The notes under the pieces were generated by a model. It was given only the letters and a program-made list of their open reading frames with translations. It was not told the DNA's origin and did not search any database. Shown here one piece after another: positions 36,546 through 44,346 of a stretch of 64,000 nucleotides of DNA. Positions within the stretch are counted from its first letter, which is position 1, and each line of letters starts with the position of its first letter. Position numbers and translations under genes: made by a program. This DNA comes from Sulfitobacter sp. (GTDB taxonomy: Bacteria > Pseudomonadota > Alphaproteobacteria > Rhodobacterales > Rhodobacteraceae). The DNA lies in contig JAFMGZ010000017.1 in NCBI GenBank assembly GCA_017854855.1, positions 1-64,000 of the forward strand. The letters are read 5' to 3'.

Positions 36546-38312
36546 TTACCTAATTTCTTCTAGCGTCATAAGATGCGCCTCATGCGCCTTGAGTAAACGC
36601 CGTGCCGCCGAAAAATTCCGCAGCCCTCTGACATCTATCAAATCGGGAAACAGCTCAAGGATTTCTTCGCGCTGACTGCTTTTGATCCCGTCCATCGACT
36701 GTTCACCGGGTTGAAAACTTTCGGCCCATGCGCCATTGGCCAGGATCACCTCATGCTGGTCGAACAGGACATGAATATAGCTGACCTTTTGAACCGGCAT
36801 TTCCTCAACTCCGTCAAGGCGGAACAGATGTTTGGCGGCCACCAGAACCTCGTTTTCGGCGAACATCATTTCGGCCAGTTCTGAGGCGATGAGCATTCGG
36901 TGGTTCGGGCTGACCATCATATCGCGATCCGGCACGCCGGGGCCCAATGCCCCTTTGCGTATCATGATGGGATAGTAATGCTGCATCCGGTGCAGATCCG
37001 TCCGGTTGAGATTGCGCCGACCGATCCAGCGGACCGGCCTGAGCCCGTTGTCACGGGTGATCACCATGTCCCCGACCTTGAGCTGCTGAATTGGCTTTTC
37101 GCCCCGTTTTGTGGCGATCAGCGTGCCCGGGGTAAAGCAAATGATGACCTCTTCGATCTGGCTATAGTTGGTCCGTCCCGTGATATGGCCCGCGTCGTTC
37201 AGGAATTCGATCCGGCCCGCTTCGGGGGCCTCTCTGATCAGCCGGTAAGTTCCGCGATCAATCCCCGTCAGGTCAATCCGGTCCACATCCAGACCATCAG
37301 CATCTTCGCCGCCCAGCAGGGTATGATCCCCTGCACCATCAAACACGAAAAGATCACTATCCGCGCCTCCCTCAACCCGGTCTGCGCCAAGTCCGGAAAG
37401 GATCGTATCCTCTCCTGCCCCGGCAAATATCTGGTCATTTCCGTCACCCCCACTGATGAAATCATTTCCGCCCTGGCCAAACAGGGTATCGGCACCTTCA
37501 CCCCCCAAAAGCGTGTCATTTCCGGCCTTGATGGGTGTTTCAAACCCATCGGTGATCAGATCGCCAGAGAGGGTGAAACCTGACTGGCTTGACCGTGCCT
37601 CAAGCTCAAATTCAATGAATTCGCGATTTTCGAACTGGGCGGAAAACCATGCATCCTGATCCTCTGGCGAATTTGCTTGGGTGCCTTGGGCCCGGATCGC
37701 GGCGCCGCTTTGGGTCACGGCCAAAGAGGTGACATCAGCAGTAGAAAAGGCTGTGAAACTATCGGCATCAACGGTGACTGCTTCATGATCGCCGGGGCTG
37801 TTCTGGTCCAGATCATTGAAGGTTGCGGTGGAATTCAACGCAACCGCTTCGCCGGTTGCCGGGTCAAAAAACTCAAGCCGGAAGGTCGCGGTTTCGCCGA
37901 CATATCTGCTCCTGCTCGCACTGTTGAGCAATATTTCAAAGCCGCGCCCCCCGGTCAGGTCAATCGGCATGCGACTGTCAGAGGTTGCCACCAGGATAAG
38001 ACGGCCCCAGATGGCTGTCCCATCCGCAAGCTGTGCCACGTCGCGGTAAACCACGCTGTCACCGACCGAGGCATTGGTGCCCGTGTCCGCGACACGATTT
38101 GCGAAATCCAGGGTGATTGGTGTGGCATCACGGCCCTGGGCCGTGCCGACCCCGGCGTCACCATATAGCACATCATCGCCGGCTCCGCCGTCAATCAGGT
38201 CACTTGCCCCCTCACCCGACACAATATCCTGTCCATCGCCGCCAAAGATTCGGTCCGCCTCGGCCGTTCCCAAAAGCGTATCGTTGTTCGGTGTTCCATT
38301 GATATCGGCCAT
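36546..38312 (-). CDS. Secreted RTX repeat protein with C-terminal Hint domain (1)
   Basis: 588 aa from ATG 38312 (MADINGTPNNDTLLGT), which follows AAAGGGGAA. There is no N-terminal signal peptide; RTX proteins use type I secretion. Calcium-binding nonapeptide repeats occur at the start (GTAEADRIFGGDGQD, GGAGDDVLYGDAG) and again around residues 265-335 (GNDTLLGGEGADTLFGQGGN, GGDGNDQIFAGAGEDT), separated by a beta-rich domain. From residue 392 a Hint (hedgehog/intein) domain begins with CFTPGTLIATKRGEKPIQ; the block-B histidine is in MMVSPNHRM (residue 471). The nucleophilic Cys and His suggest self-cleavage before Cys392. Paralogue at 38642. Confidence 0.88.
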   Translation of the reverse strand: MADINGTPNNDTLLGTAEADRIFGGDGQDIVSGEGASDLIDGGAGDDVLYGDAGVGTAQGRDATPITLDFANRVADTGTNASVGDSVVYRDVAQLADGTAIWGRLILVATSDSRMPIDLTGGRGFEILLNSASRSRYVGETATFRLEFFDPATGEAVALNSTATFNDLDQNSPGDHEAVTVDADSFTAFSTADVTSLAVTQSGAAIRAQGTQANSPEDQDAWFSAQFENREFIEFELEARSSQSGFTLSGDLITDGFETPIKAGNDTLLGGEGADTLFGQGGNDFISGGDGNDQIFAGAGEDTILSGLGADRVEGGADSDLFVFDGAGDHTLLGGEDADGLDVDRIDLTGIDRGTYRLIREAPEAGRIEFLNDAGHITGRTNYSQIEEVIICFTPGTLIATKRGEKPIQQLKVGDMVITRDNGLRPVRWIGRRNLNRTDLHRMQHYYPIMIRKGALGPGVPDRDMMVSPNHRMLIASELAEMMFAENEVLVAAKHLFRLDGVEEMPVQKVSYIHVLFDQHEVILANGAWAESFQPGEQSMDGIKSSQREEILELFPDLIDVRGLRNFSAARRLLKAHEAHLMTLEEIR

Positions 38313-38440
38313 GGCAATTTCCCCTTTATCCAAACATTTCCCCTCAGTCCGCAGATCCCGCGAAGGGATCTACGCCAGAAAAGCCTACGCTTTGCATTGC
38401 CATGCGGCATGCGCGCTTGCGGATAATCAGGGGGACATAT

Positions 38441-38457
38441 GGATAGGGTTGCTATCC
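38441..38457. promoter_or_regulatory. Hint/RTX palindrome, copy 1
   Basis: GGATAGGGTTGCTATCC: 6-bp arms GGATAG and CTATCC with a five-base centre, 129 bp upstream of the 588-residue gene's ATG. Copy 2 at 42104-42121 differs by one inserted base and one substitution in the centre. Presence only upstream of the two Hint/RTX transcription units suggests a common operator. Confidence 0.55.
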
Positions 38458-38521
38458 CTGCGCTGACAAATCAGGTCCTGCGCCCTTTGGGATCGGGTTT
38501 TGCATGCGGTCCGGAACGACC

Positions 38522-38549
38522 GAAGCGGGACAGTTTCCTGCCCCGCTTC
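38522..38549 (-). terminator. 12-bp hairpin with GAAA loop after the second Hint/RTX gene
   Basis: Read on the minus strand the arms are GAAGCGGGGCAG and CTGTCCCGCTTC, pairing over 12 positions with one G-U wobble, and the loop is GAAA, a GNRA tetraloop. It starts 92 nt after the stop at 38642. On the DNA plus strand the same position is an A-C mismatch, so the structure is better as minus-strand RNA. No U-tract follows; it could be a 3' end stabiliser or a Rho-independent-like terminator. Confidence 0.55.
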
Positions 38550-38641
38550 TTGTCTGTTCGTGGTGATACGCCCCGAACACACAGCTGCATATTTCCAGCG
38601 CGCAGCCCCCTGCGCGCGTATCTGTTTTTGAAACCCAGGTG

Positions 38642-41635
38642 TTACTGAGTGATCAGCTTCGCCTCGTGCTTTTTCAGCGAGCGGCGGGCAGATGCATAGG
38701 CGTTGATGCCGTCCTGTGTGGCCAGTTCCGGGAAGAGTTCCAGAATTTCCTGACGCTGGGCATTGCCGATACCTGCCAGGGACATGTCACCGGGCTGAAA
38801 GCTTTCGGTCCATGCGCCATCGGACAGGATGACCTCGTGCTGATCGAACATGATGTGGATATAGGTCGTTTCGGACACATCCACGATATCGACGCCTTCC
38901 AGACCGGTCAGGTGCTTGGCCGCGACCAGAACCTCGCGCTCTTCGAAATAAAGCGCGGTCTTGTCATTGGCCACCAACACGCGGTGGTTTGGAGAGACCA
39001 TCATGTCACGCTCTGGCAGATCATTGCCCAGGGCACCCTGACGGATCAGCACAGGCTTGAGATGCGCGGCCTTTTCCAGTTCAGCACCGGACATGGCGCG
39101 CGCGCCGACCCAGCGGATTTCCTGAATGCCGTTGTCACGTGTGATCACGCGGTCCCCAACCCGAAGATCTTCGACGCGGCATTCGCCCTTGCGTGTCGCG
39201 ATCATGGTGCCGGGTGTGAAACATGGCACGATGTTTTCGATCTCGACAAAGGACAGGCGACCCGCAGCTGTGCCATCGGCTTCGAAGTAGTTGACGAAGC
39301 CATCTTCGCGGTCAGCAGAGGTATATTCGATCTCGAACCGGCCACCGGTAGGGGCAGAGCCCCCAAGCAGCAGCGTATCGAAATCAACCGGGCCTGAACC
39401 GCCGTCGATCACGTCGCCTGCGTTGACGTTAAAGAATGTATCCTGACCGGCACCGCCTGTCATGGTGTCGTTGCCGGCACCGCCATTCAGCGTGTCATCG
39501 CCCTGCGCGCCTTGCAGGTCGTCGTCACCTTCGCCACCCGAAAGGGAGTCGTTATCGCCGCCGCCATCAAGGACATCGTTGCCGTCGCCACCCAGCAGGG
39601 TGTCATTGTCCAGATTGCCGCGCAGCGTGTCGTTGCCGGTGCCACCATCCAGAGTATCCGTGCCCTGACCACCGTCAATGCTGTCGTTACCCTGACCACC
39701 CATGAGCGAGTCGTCGCCGGTGTTCCCGTCGATGAAGTCATCGTCGATCTGGCCATCAATGGTGTCATTGCCCGACCCGCCGAACAGCGTGTCATCGTCA
39801 TCTGCACCATAGATCAGGTCATTGCCGGCACCGCCTTCGACATAATCGCGCCCATTGGTCGGGTTGCGGTCAGGCGAGAAGGGAGACGCAGGTGTTGCCT
39901 CATCTGTGATATCCACCAGATCGGGGATCAGGTCGGGGTCATTGCCGGCATAGATCGTGTCATTGCCGTCGCCACCCTCAATCGTGTCGCTGCCTTCGCC
40001 ACCGACGATCCGGTCATTGTCTTCGTTGCCCTGGATGCTGTCATTGTCGATGCCGCCATCGATCACATCGGCACCGGTGCCCCCAAAGATCGTGTCACGG
40101 TCATCGCCTGTGCTGATGGTGTCATTGCCGTCACCACCACGGACCAGGTCGCGGTCATTCTCAGGGTCCGCGTCAGGCGCATAGCCCAGCGGGTCCGTGC
40201 CAGGTGCAAAGGGATAGCCGGAATCTGGTGCCAGATCTGGACCTGATGTGTTGATCACATCATTACCTGCGCCGCCATCGACCGTGTCGCGACCATCACC
40301 ACCATCGATGGTGTCATTGCCAGTCTCGCCCATGAGGCTGTCGTTGCCGTCGCCACCGTCGATGCTGTCGTTGCCTTCACCAGCCATGACGGTGTCGTTG
40401 CCGTCACCGGCGCGCACGATGTCGTCATTCGGGGCCTGACCCGGCAGCAGGGCATCGTTGCGGTCGATGAAATCGCCGTCAGGATCGCCAGCATAGGCGG
40501 GATCAATCTCATCATTGCCCGGCGTGCCGTCCACATAGCCATCCCGCGTGGGGGTATCGCCCACATTGACGGTCAGAACCGCGTCATCGGTCAAACCGTC
40601 GGGATCGCCTGCTGGGCGGTCCGATACGGTGTAGTTGATCTGGGCCGGGCCGGTAAAGCCTGGCGTGGGAGTAAAGTCCAGCGTGCCGTCGGGATTGATG
40701 GCAACGATGCCGTTCGGGCTTGTCGCGCTGACAACGCGCAGCGGATCACCATCGACATCGGTGTCATTCGCCAGAACGGGAATGTTCTCGATCGGTGTGT
40801 CCAGTGGCGTGCCTGCGGTATCGTCCAGGGCCACGGGCGCGTCATTGACGGGCGTCACGGTGATCTCAACCAGACCCTCATCGGAATTGCCGTTCGGATC
40901 TGTGACTGTGTAGGTAAAGGATGTATTGCCGTTGAAATCGGCATCTGGCGTGAAAGTCACCGTGCCGTCGCCGTTGTCGACAACGGTGCCGTTCGGGCTG
41001 ACGAAATTGCCGATGGTCAATTGATCGTTCGTGTTATTTGGGTCCGTGTCGTTCGACCGGATGTCGATGACGATGGATGTGTCCTCATCTGTCAGCGCGG
41101 AATCGTCTACGGCTGTGGGGCCTTCGTCGGGTGCCTTGGCGTCGTCAAACACCAGGTTGTCGATCGCGCCTGAGCCGGGCAGACGGACTTCCATCCGCGA
41201 CACGCCTTCGACGTTAAGCTGAACGAAACGTTCGCCGCCATCGGCGGTTGGATCAACAAACTGGTTGCTGATGACATTGCCGCCCGCATCGTAAAAGATC
41301 ATCCGGACGCCTTCGCCGCCGGTCTCTTCGATGTCCTTGAATGTCAGGGATTTGATACGCACCATATCTTCGAAATCAAAAAAGATGCTGCCGCCCGCGT
41401 CGCTGTCATCGGGATCTGAACTATCGCCGTCTTGTGAAATGATCAGCAGGCCATTAAGCGTGTCGGACGCCAGATCAGTGTCATCCCCTGTGGGATTGTT
41501 GCTGTCAAAAATCATCGCCTTGTTGGTGCCACCTGGGTTGGCAACAGCGGAAACGGTCACGCCGTCCGTGGACAGATATTCGTCATCGATGACGGTGCCG
41601 GCAGGGAATGCATTGAAATCAAGTGTTCTGATCAT
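38642..41635 (-). CDS. Secreted RTX/cadherin-like protein with C-terminal Hint domain (2)
   Basis: 997 aa. Residues 1-170 form a beta-rich lectin-like module (GGSIFFDFEDMVRIKSLTF, RMEVRLPGSGAIDNLVFDD). Residues 170-360 hold two cadherin-like/Big repeats (DDSALTDEDTSIVIDIRSND..., VNDAPVALDDTAGTPLDTPI...). Residues 370-760 carry about twenty RTX calcium-binding units (GGDGNDTI, GGAGNDVI). A Hint domain starts at Cys805 (CFTPGTMIATRKGECRVEDL) with block-B histidine at about 884 (MMVSPNHRVL). The very acidic composition fits calcium-dependent folding outside the cell via type I secretion. TTAGGAGATT precedes the ATG, 17 bp after a 43-codon ORF. Confidence 0.9.
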   Translation of the reverse strand: MIRTLDFNAFPAGTVIDDEYLSTDGVTVSAVANPGGTNKAMIFDSNNPTGDDTDLASDTLNGLLIISQDGDSSDPDDSDAGGSIFFDFEDMVRIKSLTFKDIEETGGEGVRMIFYDAGGNVISNQFVDPTADGGERFVQLNVEGVSRMEVRLPGSGAIDNLVFDDAKAPDEGPTAVDDSALTDEDTSIVIDIRSNDTDPNNTNDQLTIGNFVSPNGTVVDNGDGTVTFTPDADFNGNTSFTYTVTDPNGNSDEGLVEITVTPVNDAPVALDDTAGTPLDTPIENIPVLANDTDVDGDPLRVVSATSPNGIVAINPDGTLDFTPTPGFTGPAQINYTVSDRPAGDPDGLTDDAVLTVNVGDTPTRDGYVDGTPGNDEIDPAYAGDPDGDFIDRNDALLPGQAPNDDIVRAGDGNDTVMAGEGNDSIDGGDGNDSLMGETGNDTIDGGDGRDTVDGGAGNDVINTSGPDLAPDSGYPFAPGTDPLGYAPDADPENDRDLVRGGDGNDTISTGDDRDTIFGGTGADVIDGGIDNDSIQGNEDNDRIVGGEGSDTIEGGDGNDTIYAGNDPDLIPDLVDITDEATPASPFSPDRNPTNGRDYVEGGAGNDLIYGADDDDTLFGGSGNDTIDGQIDDDFIDGNTGDDSLMGGQGNDSIDGGQGTDTLDGGTGNDTLRGNLDNDTLLGGDGNDVLDGGGDNDSLSGGEGDDDLQGAQGDDTLNGGAGNDTMTGGAGQDTFFNVNAGDVIDGGSGPVDFDTLLLGGSAPTGGRFEIEYTSADREDGFVNYFEADGTAAGRLSFVEIENIVPCFTPGTMIATRKGECRVEDLRVGDRVITRDNGIQEIRWVGARAMSGAELEKAAHLKPVLIRQGALGNDLPERDMMVSPNHRVLVANDKTALYFEEREVLVAAKHLTGLEGVDIVDVSETTYIHIMFDQHEVILSDGAWTESFQPGDMSLAGIGNAQRQEILELFPELATQDGINAYASARRSLKKHEAKLITQ

Positions 41636-41652
41636 CGGATAATCTCCTAAGC

Positions 41653-41784
41653 TTAGTTGCGCGCGGCGCGCAACGCGGCCGGTGTAATAGATGGTGCGGA
41701 ATGTGTGAAAGCAGCAGTAAACGCGACGTGCATCGGCATTGGCCCGGCAGCGGTCGGAAGTGGTGATAAGGCCACAAATGTCAT
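41653..41784 (-). CDS. Possible 43-residue leader peptide ahead of the Hint/RTX gene
   Basis: ATG at 41784 with CTGGAG eight bases upstream, a better ribosome site than most genes here. The product begins MTFVALSPLPTAAGPMPMHV, continues AFTAAFTHSAPSITPAALRA and ends ARN. It is rich in Ala, Pro, Thr and Met, has no acidic residue, and ends in a basic ARAARN-like tail. Stop codon lies 17 bp before the RTX start. It may be a translated leader or a small secreted factor; the frame is open further upstream but with non-coding-like, cysteine-rich composition. Only ribosome site and position support it. Confidence 0.4.
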   Translation of the reverse strand: MTFVALSPLPTAAGPMPMHVAFTAAFTHSAPSITPAALRAARN

Positions 41785-41953
41785 TTCGTTTACTCCAGTC
41801 AAACTCTCACCCCGCAGGCACGAAATCGGCAAAGGGCGACACACACAAACACCAACATTTGGGGAGAGCGTCATAAAGACAGCAAGCGCCCGACAACATG
41901 TCGCGACAGCTCCGTATATACGGTCACACATTGTGCAGCGTACACACGTCCCC

Positions 41954-41969
41954 CGTATCCTAAGATACG
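41954..41969. promoter_or_regulatory. Inverted repeat CGTATC-CTAA-GATACG
   Basis: Perfect 6-bp arms with a four-base centre, 170 bp upstream of the 43-codon ORF. Could be an operator or, if transcribed, a small hairpin. Confidence 0.35.
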
Positions 41970-42103
41970 CGATAAGTGTGGCCGCCCCCTGACCTTCAAA
42001 CATGCCCCCCAGTTGGGCAAGACCATAGATACCCACCCGATTGGATCGAACAAAGGGAAAAATGTTTGAAAATTGGCAGATCTGGTGGCTTCAGGCCTCA
42101 AAG

Positions 42104-42121
42104 GGATAGGTATTGCTATCC
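42104..42121. promoter_or_regulatory. Hint/RTX palindrome, copy 2
   Basis: GGATAGGTATTGCTATCC: the same arms as copy 1 (38441), with a six-base centre GTATTG against GGTTG. It lies about 320 bp upstream of the 43-codon ORF and 470 bp upstream of the 997-residue gene. Confidence 0.55.
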
Positions 42122-42565
42122 GATCGGGGCCTGCAATCGGAGGGATTGTTTCCAGATCGAATGGGTTTTCATTGGGTGATTACGATGAAAACAACAGTTT
42201 ATCAGGCCGCATCCCCTGAAACGCCGGTTGTGACCCTGTGCCATTATGCCAATTAGGGAAACAGTGCAGCTGGCAAATCGCAGGGAAAACCTTCGCCTTA
42301 TTCTTGCCCAAATGTAAAAACGCGCGTTCCCAACTTGGAACCAATCTGTGAAATCGGGTCTTACTGGTTCAGTATTCTGGCTGAAATAGTCACAATTAAT
42401 ACGAATCAAAACGCAACTTTAGGGAATCCTGCCCGCGCCGATGCCCAAAATGCCCACAATCCCGCAATCCGGCCTATTCGCACAGAACTGCCGGGGCCGA
42501 ACGGTGCAATCGCCCGGTTCCTGTGTCGTCAAAACTTTATGAAATGCGGCTGATCCGAGGATCAG

Positions 42566-42649
42566 TGGTACCCAAGGCCGGACTCGAACCGGCACGCCTC
42601 GCGGCGGGGGATTTTGAATCCCCTGCGTCTACCATTCCGCCACTTGGGC
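42566..42649 (-). tRNA. tRNA-Leu (anticodon CAA)
   Basis: Minus strand begins GCCCAAGTGGCGGAATGGTA (acceptor arm and D-arm with the Leu-type GTGGCGGAA). The anticodon stem-loop is GGGGA-TTCAAAA-TCCCC, giving anticodon CAA. A class II long variable arm follows (CCGCCGCGAGGCG), then T-arm GCCGGTTCGAGTCCGGC and acceptor CTTGGGT-A with an encoded CCA. 84 nt. It reads UUG codons. tRNA genes are common integration sites, but no integrase or direct repeat flanks it here. Confidence 0.96.
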
Positions 42650-42755
42650 ACGTAGCAGGTCTCTAGCCTGCATCGTAAGCACCGGCAAGAGTATTTTGCA
42701 CCCTCTTTGGCCTATGACTTGACCTTGGTTGTGTGACGTGATGTTGCAGGCATAA

Positions 42756-43355
42756 ATGAACAACAATGGTCAGCAGATGTTAAAACGCCTTTATGACTGG
42801 ACACTGAGCCTTGCCCAGCACCGCCATGCGATCTGGGGCCTGGCGATTGTGGCCTTCATGGAGAGTTCGTTTTTCCCGATCCCGCCGGATCTGATCATGA
42901 TACCGATGATCATCGCCAGACCACAAAAGGCGTTTTTGATTGCGGCCGTCGCACTGTTGGCATCCGTATTGGGCGGTTTGCTGGGCTATGCCATCGGCGC
43001 ATTGGCCTATGAAACCATCGGGCAGCCGATCTTGCAGGCGCTGGGCAAGGCCGCTGCAATGTCCGAATTTTCAGAACGTTTCAATGATATGGGATTTTGG
43101 GCCGTTCTGGTCGCGGGGATCACGCCTTTCCCCTACAAGGTCATCACGATCATGTCGGGCTGGACGGCCATGCCCTTGGGCGTCTTTATTGCCACCTCTA
43201 TTCTTGCCCGGGGACTGCGGTTCTTTATTGTGGCGGGGTTGCTGTGGCGTTTTGGGGAACCGATGCGCGATTTTATTGAAAAGCGGTTGGGGTTGGTGTT
43301 CACCGTCTTTGTTCTGCTGCTGTTGGGTGGTTTCGCCTTGGTGAGGTTTCTATGA
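42756..43355 (+). CDS. YqaA family (DedA/SNARE-associated) membrane protein
   Basis: 199 aa, about five hydrophobic segments. Family landmarks: FMESSFFPIPPDLIMIPMII near residue 35 and the re-entrant-loop region GFWAVLVAGITPFPYKVITI followed by MSGWTAMPLGVF. DedA-related proteins support membrane lipid (possibly undecaprenyl phosphate) handling and envelope homeostasis; the exact role of the YqaA branch is not settled. An in-frame ATG at 42777 is an alternative start. Overlaps dsbB by 4 bp. Confidence 0.87.
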   Translation: MNNNGQQMLKRLYDWTLSLAQHRHAIWGLAIVAFMESSFFPIPPDLIMIPMIIARPQKAFLIAAVALLASVLGGLLGYAIGALAYETIGQPILQALGKAAAMSEFSERFNDMGFWAVLVAGITPFPYKVITIMSGWTAMPLGVFIATSILARGLRFFIVAGLLWRFGEPMRDFIEKRLGLVFTVFVLLLLGGFALVRFL

Positions 43356-43816
43356 ATAGCAAAGCACTGGTGATCATTGCCGGTCTGGGATCGGCCGCCT
43401 TGCTCTTGGGCGCTTACGGGTTCGAGCATATCGGCGGGCTGTTGCCCTGCAAGATGTGCCTGTGGCAGCGCTGGCCCCATGGAATCGCGATCGTTGTCGC
43501 GTTCATCGTTTTGCTGGGCCACAAGCGCAACATTATCTGGCTGGGCCCGATTGCCACCGCCACCACGGGCAGCATTGGCGTGTATCATGCCGGTGTTGAA
43601 TGGAAATGGTGGGCCGGTCCCACATCGTGCAGTGGCGGCGGCGCGGATCTGGGGGCCATGGACGGAGGTGCACTGCTGTCGTTGGATACGCCAACGGGTA
43701 TTATCATGTGCGACGAAATAGTCTGGCAGTTTATGGGCATGTCCATGGCGGGGTGGAACGCGATCTTTGCCTTTGGGCTGACAGCAATCTGGATCATGGC
43801 TGCGCGCCGCGCCTAA
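43352..43816 (+). CDS. dsbB: Disulfide bond formation protein DsbB
   Basis: 154-residue four-helix inner-membrane protein that reoxidises DsbA and passes electrons to quinone. The first periplasmic redox pair is LLPCKMCLWQRWPH (CxxC). The second pair is CSGGG...MCDE (Cys in TSCSGG and IIMCDEIVW). AYGFEHIGG and the helical pattern match the family. It begins with a 4-nt ATGA overlap with the yqaA-like gene, and its stop overlaps the stop of the opposing Lrp gene by 4 bp. Confidence 0.9.
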   Translation: MNSKALVIIAGLGSAALLLGAYGFEHIGGLLPCKMCLWQRWPHGIAIVVAFIVLLGHKRNIIWLGPIATATTGSIGVYHAGVEWKWWAGPTSCSGGGADLGAMDGGALLSLDTPTGIIMCDEIVWQFMGMSMAGWNAIFAFGLTAIWIMAARRA

Positions 43817-44238
43817 CCCGCCTTGCGGGTTTTGAGCAGCAGGTTCGTCTCGCTTGCGACGATGCCGTCAAGGCGTCTGATCCGGGTCAGGGCCGCGTCA
43901 AAGGCCTCAAGCGTGTCGGTGCCAATCTCAACGATGATATCCCAGCGGCCATTCGTGGAATGCACGGCGCGGATCTCGGGAAAACTGCCAAGTTGGCGGG
44001 TGATCCTTTCGGTGCCGCGCCCTTCGATCCCGATCATCATCAGTCCGCGCACGGGGTCGCGCATCACGTCGGCGCGGGTCAGCACCGTAAAGCCCACAAT
44101 ATCCCCCCGTTCCTGCAGCCGCGCGATCCGCGCGCGCAGCGTTGTACGCGACGTATCCAGTTGCGCTGCCAGATCAGACAGGGGCAGCCTGGCGTCGTGC
44201 CGCAGGGCTGAGATGATGCGGCCATCCAAATCGTCCAT
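43813..44238 (-). CDS. Lrp/AsnC family transcriptional regulator
   Basis: 141 aa from ATG 44238 (MDDLDGRIISALRHDARLPL), which follows GGAGGGAT; upstream residues in frame are promoter sequence. N-terminal HTH: LPLSDLAAQLDTSRTTLRARI, RLQERGDIVGFTV. C-terminal RAM/AsnC ligand-binding domain: SFPEIRAVHSTNGRWDIIVE. Divergent from arginase and ornithine cyclodeaminase genes, so it probably senses arginine, ornithine or proline and controls them. Confidence 0.92.
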   Translation of the reverse strand: MDDLDGRIISALRHDARLPLSDLAAQLDTSRTTLRARIARLQERGDIVGFTVLTRADVMRDPVRGLMMIGIEGRGTERITRQLGSFPEIRAVHSTNGRWDIIVEIGTDTLEAFDAALTRIRRLDGIVASETNLLLKTRKAG

Positions 44239-44245
44239 AAATCCC

Positions 44246-44274
44246 TCCGATATGACCATTTTAAATCCGATATG
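44246..44274. promoter_or_regulatory. Direct repeats TCCGATATG, candidate Lrp operator
   Basis: TCCGATATG occurs at 44246-44254 and 44266-44274, exactly 20 bp apart, in the gap between the Lrp-type gene and arginase. The first copy abuts the regulator's ribosome site. Two-turn spacing places both sites on one DNA face, as expected for Lrp oligomers, and predicts autoregulation. Confidence 0.5.
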
Positions 44275-44346
44275 GACACTTATATAGGTTGTTGGTGACC
44301 AAATAAACCAAATAGAACAGACCAACTTCGATCAAAAGGACCAGAC

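Larger units (their letters stand above)
38313..38641. other. Intergenic region between the two Hint/RTX genes
   Basis: 329 bases without a credible gene on either strand. It holds the GGATAG/CTATCC palindrome (38441-38457), a short CGGTC...GACCG inverted repeat (38507-38522), and the long hairpin at 38522-38549. It serves as the terminator region of the 997-residue gene and the promoter region of the 588-residue gene. Confidence 0.6.
41785..42565. promoter_or_regulatory. Palindrome-rich upstream region of the Hint/RTX operon
   Basis: 780 bases, lower in GC than the surroundings, with no convincing gene (short ORFs on both strands lack ribosome sites and coding character). It contains perfect palindromes TGTCGCGACA (41899-41908) and CCGTATATACGG (41912-41923), the inverted repeat CGTATC-CTAA-GATACG (41954-41969), and the GGATAG/CTATCC element (42104-42121). 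Such density within about 220 bp is unlike any other gap in the window and suggests a complex promoter. Confidence 0.5.

Noticed and set aside
39430-40450. Regular short DNA repeats resembling a CRISPR array
   Set aside because: The periodicity (about 27 bases) is the coding of RTX nonapeptides GGxGNDxIx in frame; there are no constant repeats with unique spacers.
41785-42036. Upstream part of the frame containing the 43-codon ORF
   Set aside because: Cysteine-rich, overlaps several palindromes, and the only good ribosome site is at the internal ATG 41784.
42335-42553. 72-codon plus-strand frame upstream of tRNA-Leu
   Set aside because: No ribosome site, atypical composition, and it lies in the low-GC regulatory stretch.
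42566-42649. Genomic island boundary at tRNA-Leu
   Set aside because: No integrase gene and no second copy of the tRNA 3' end was seen on either side within the window.
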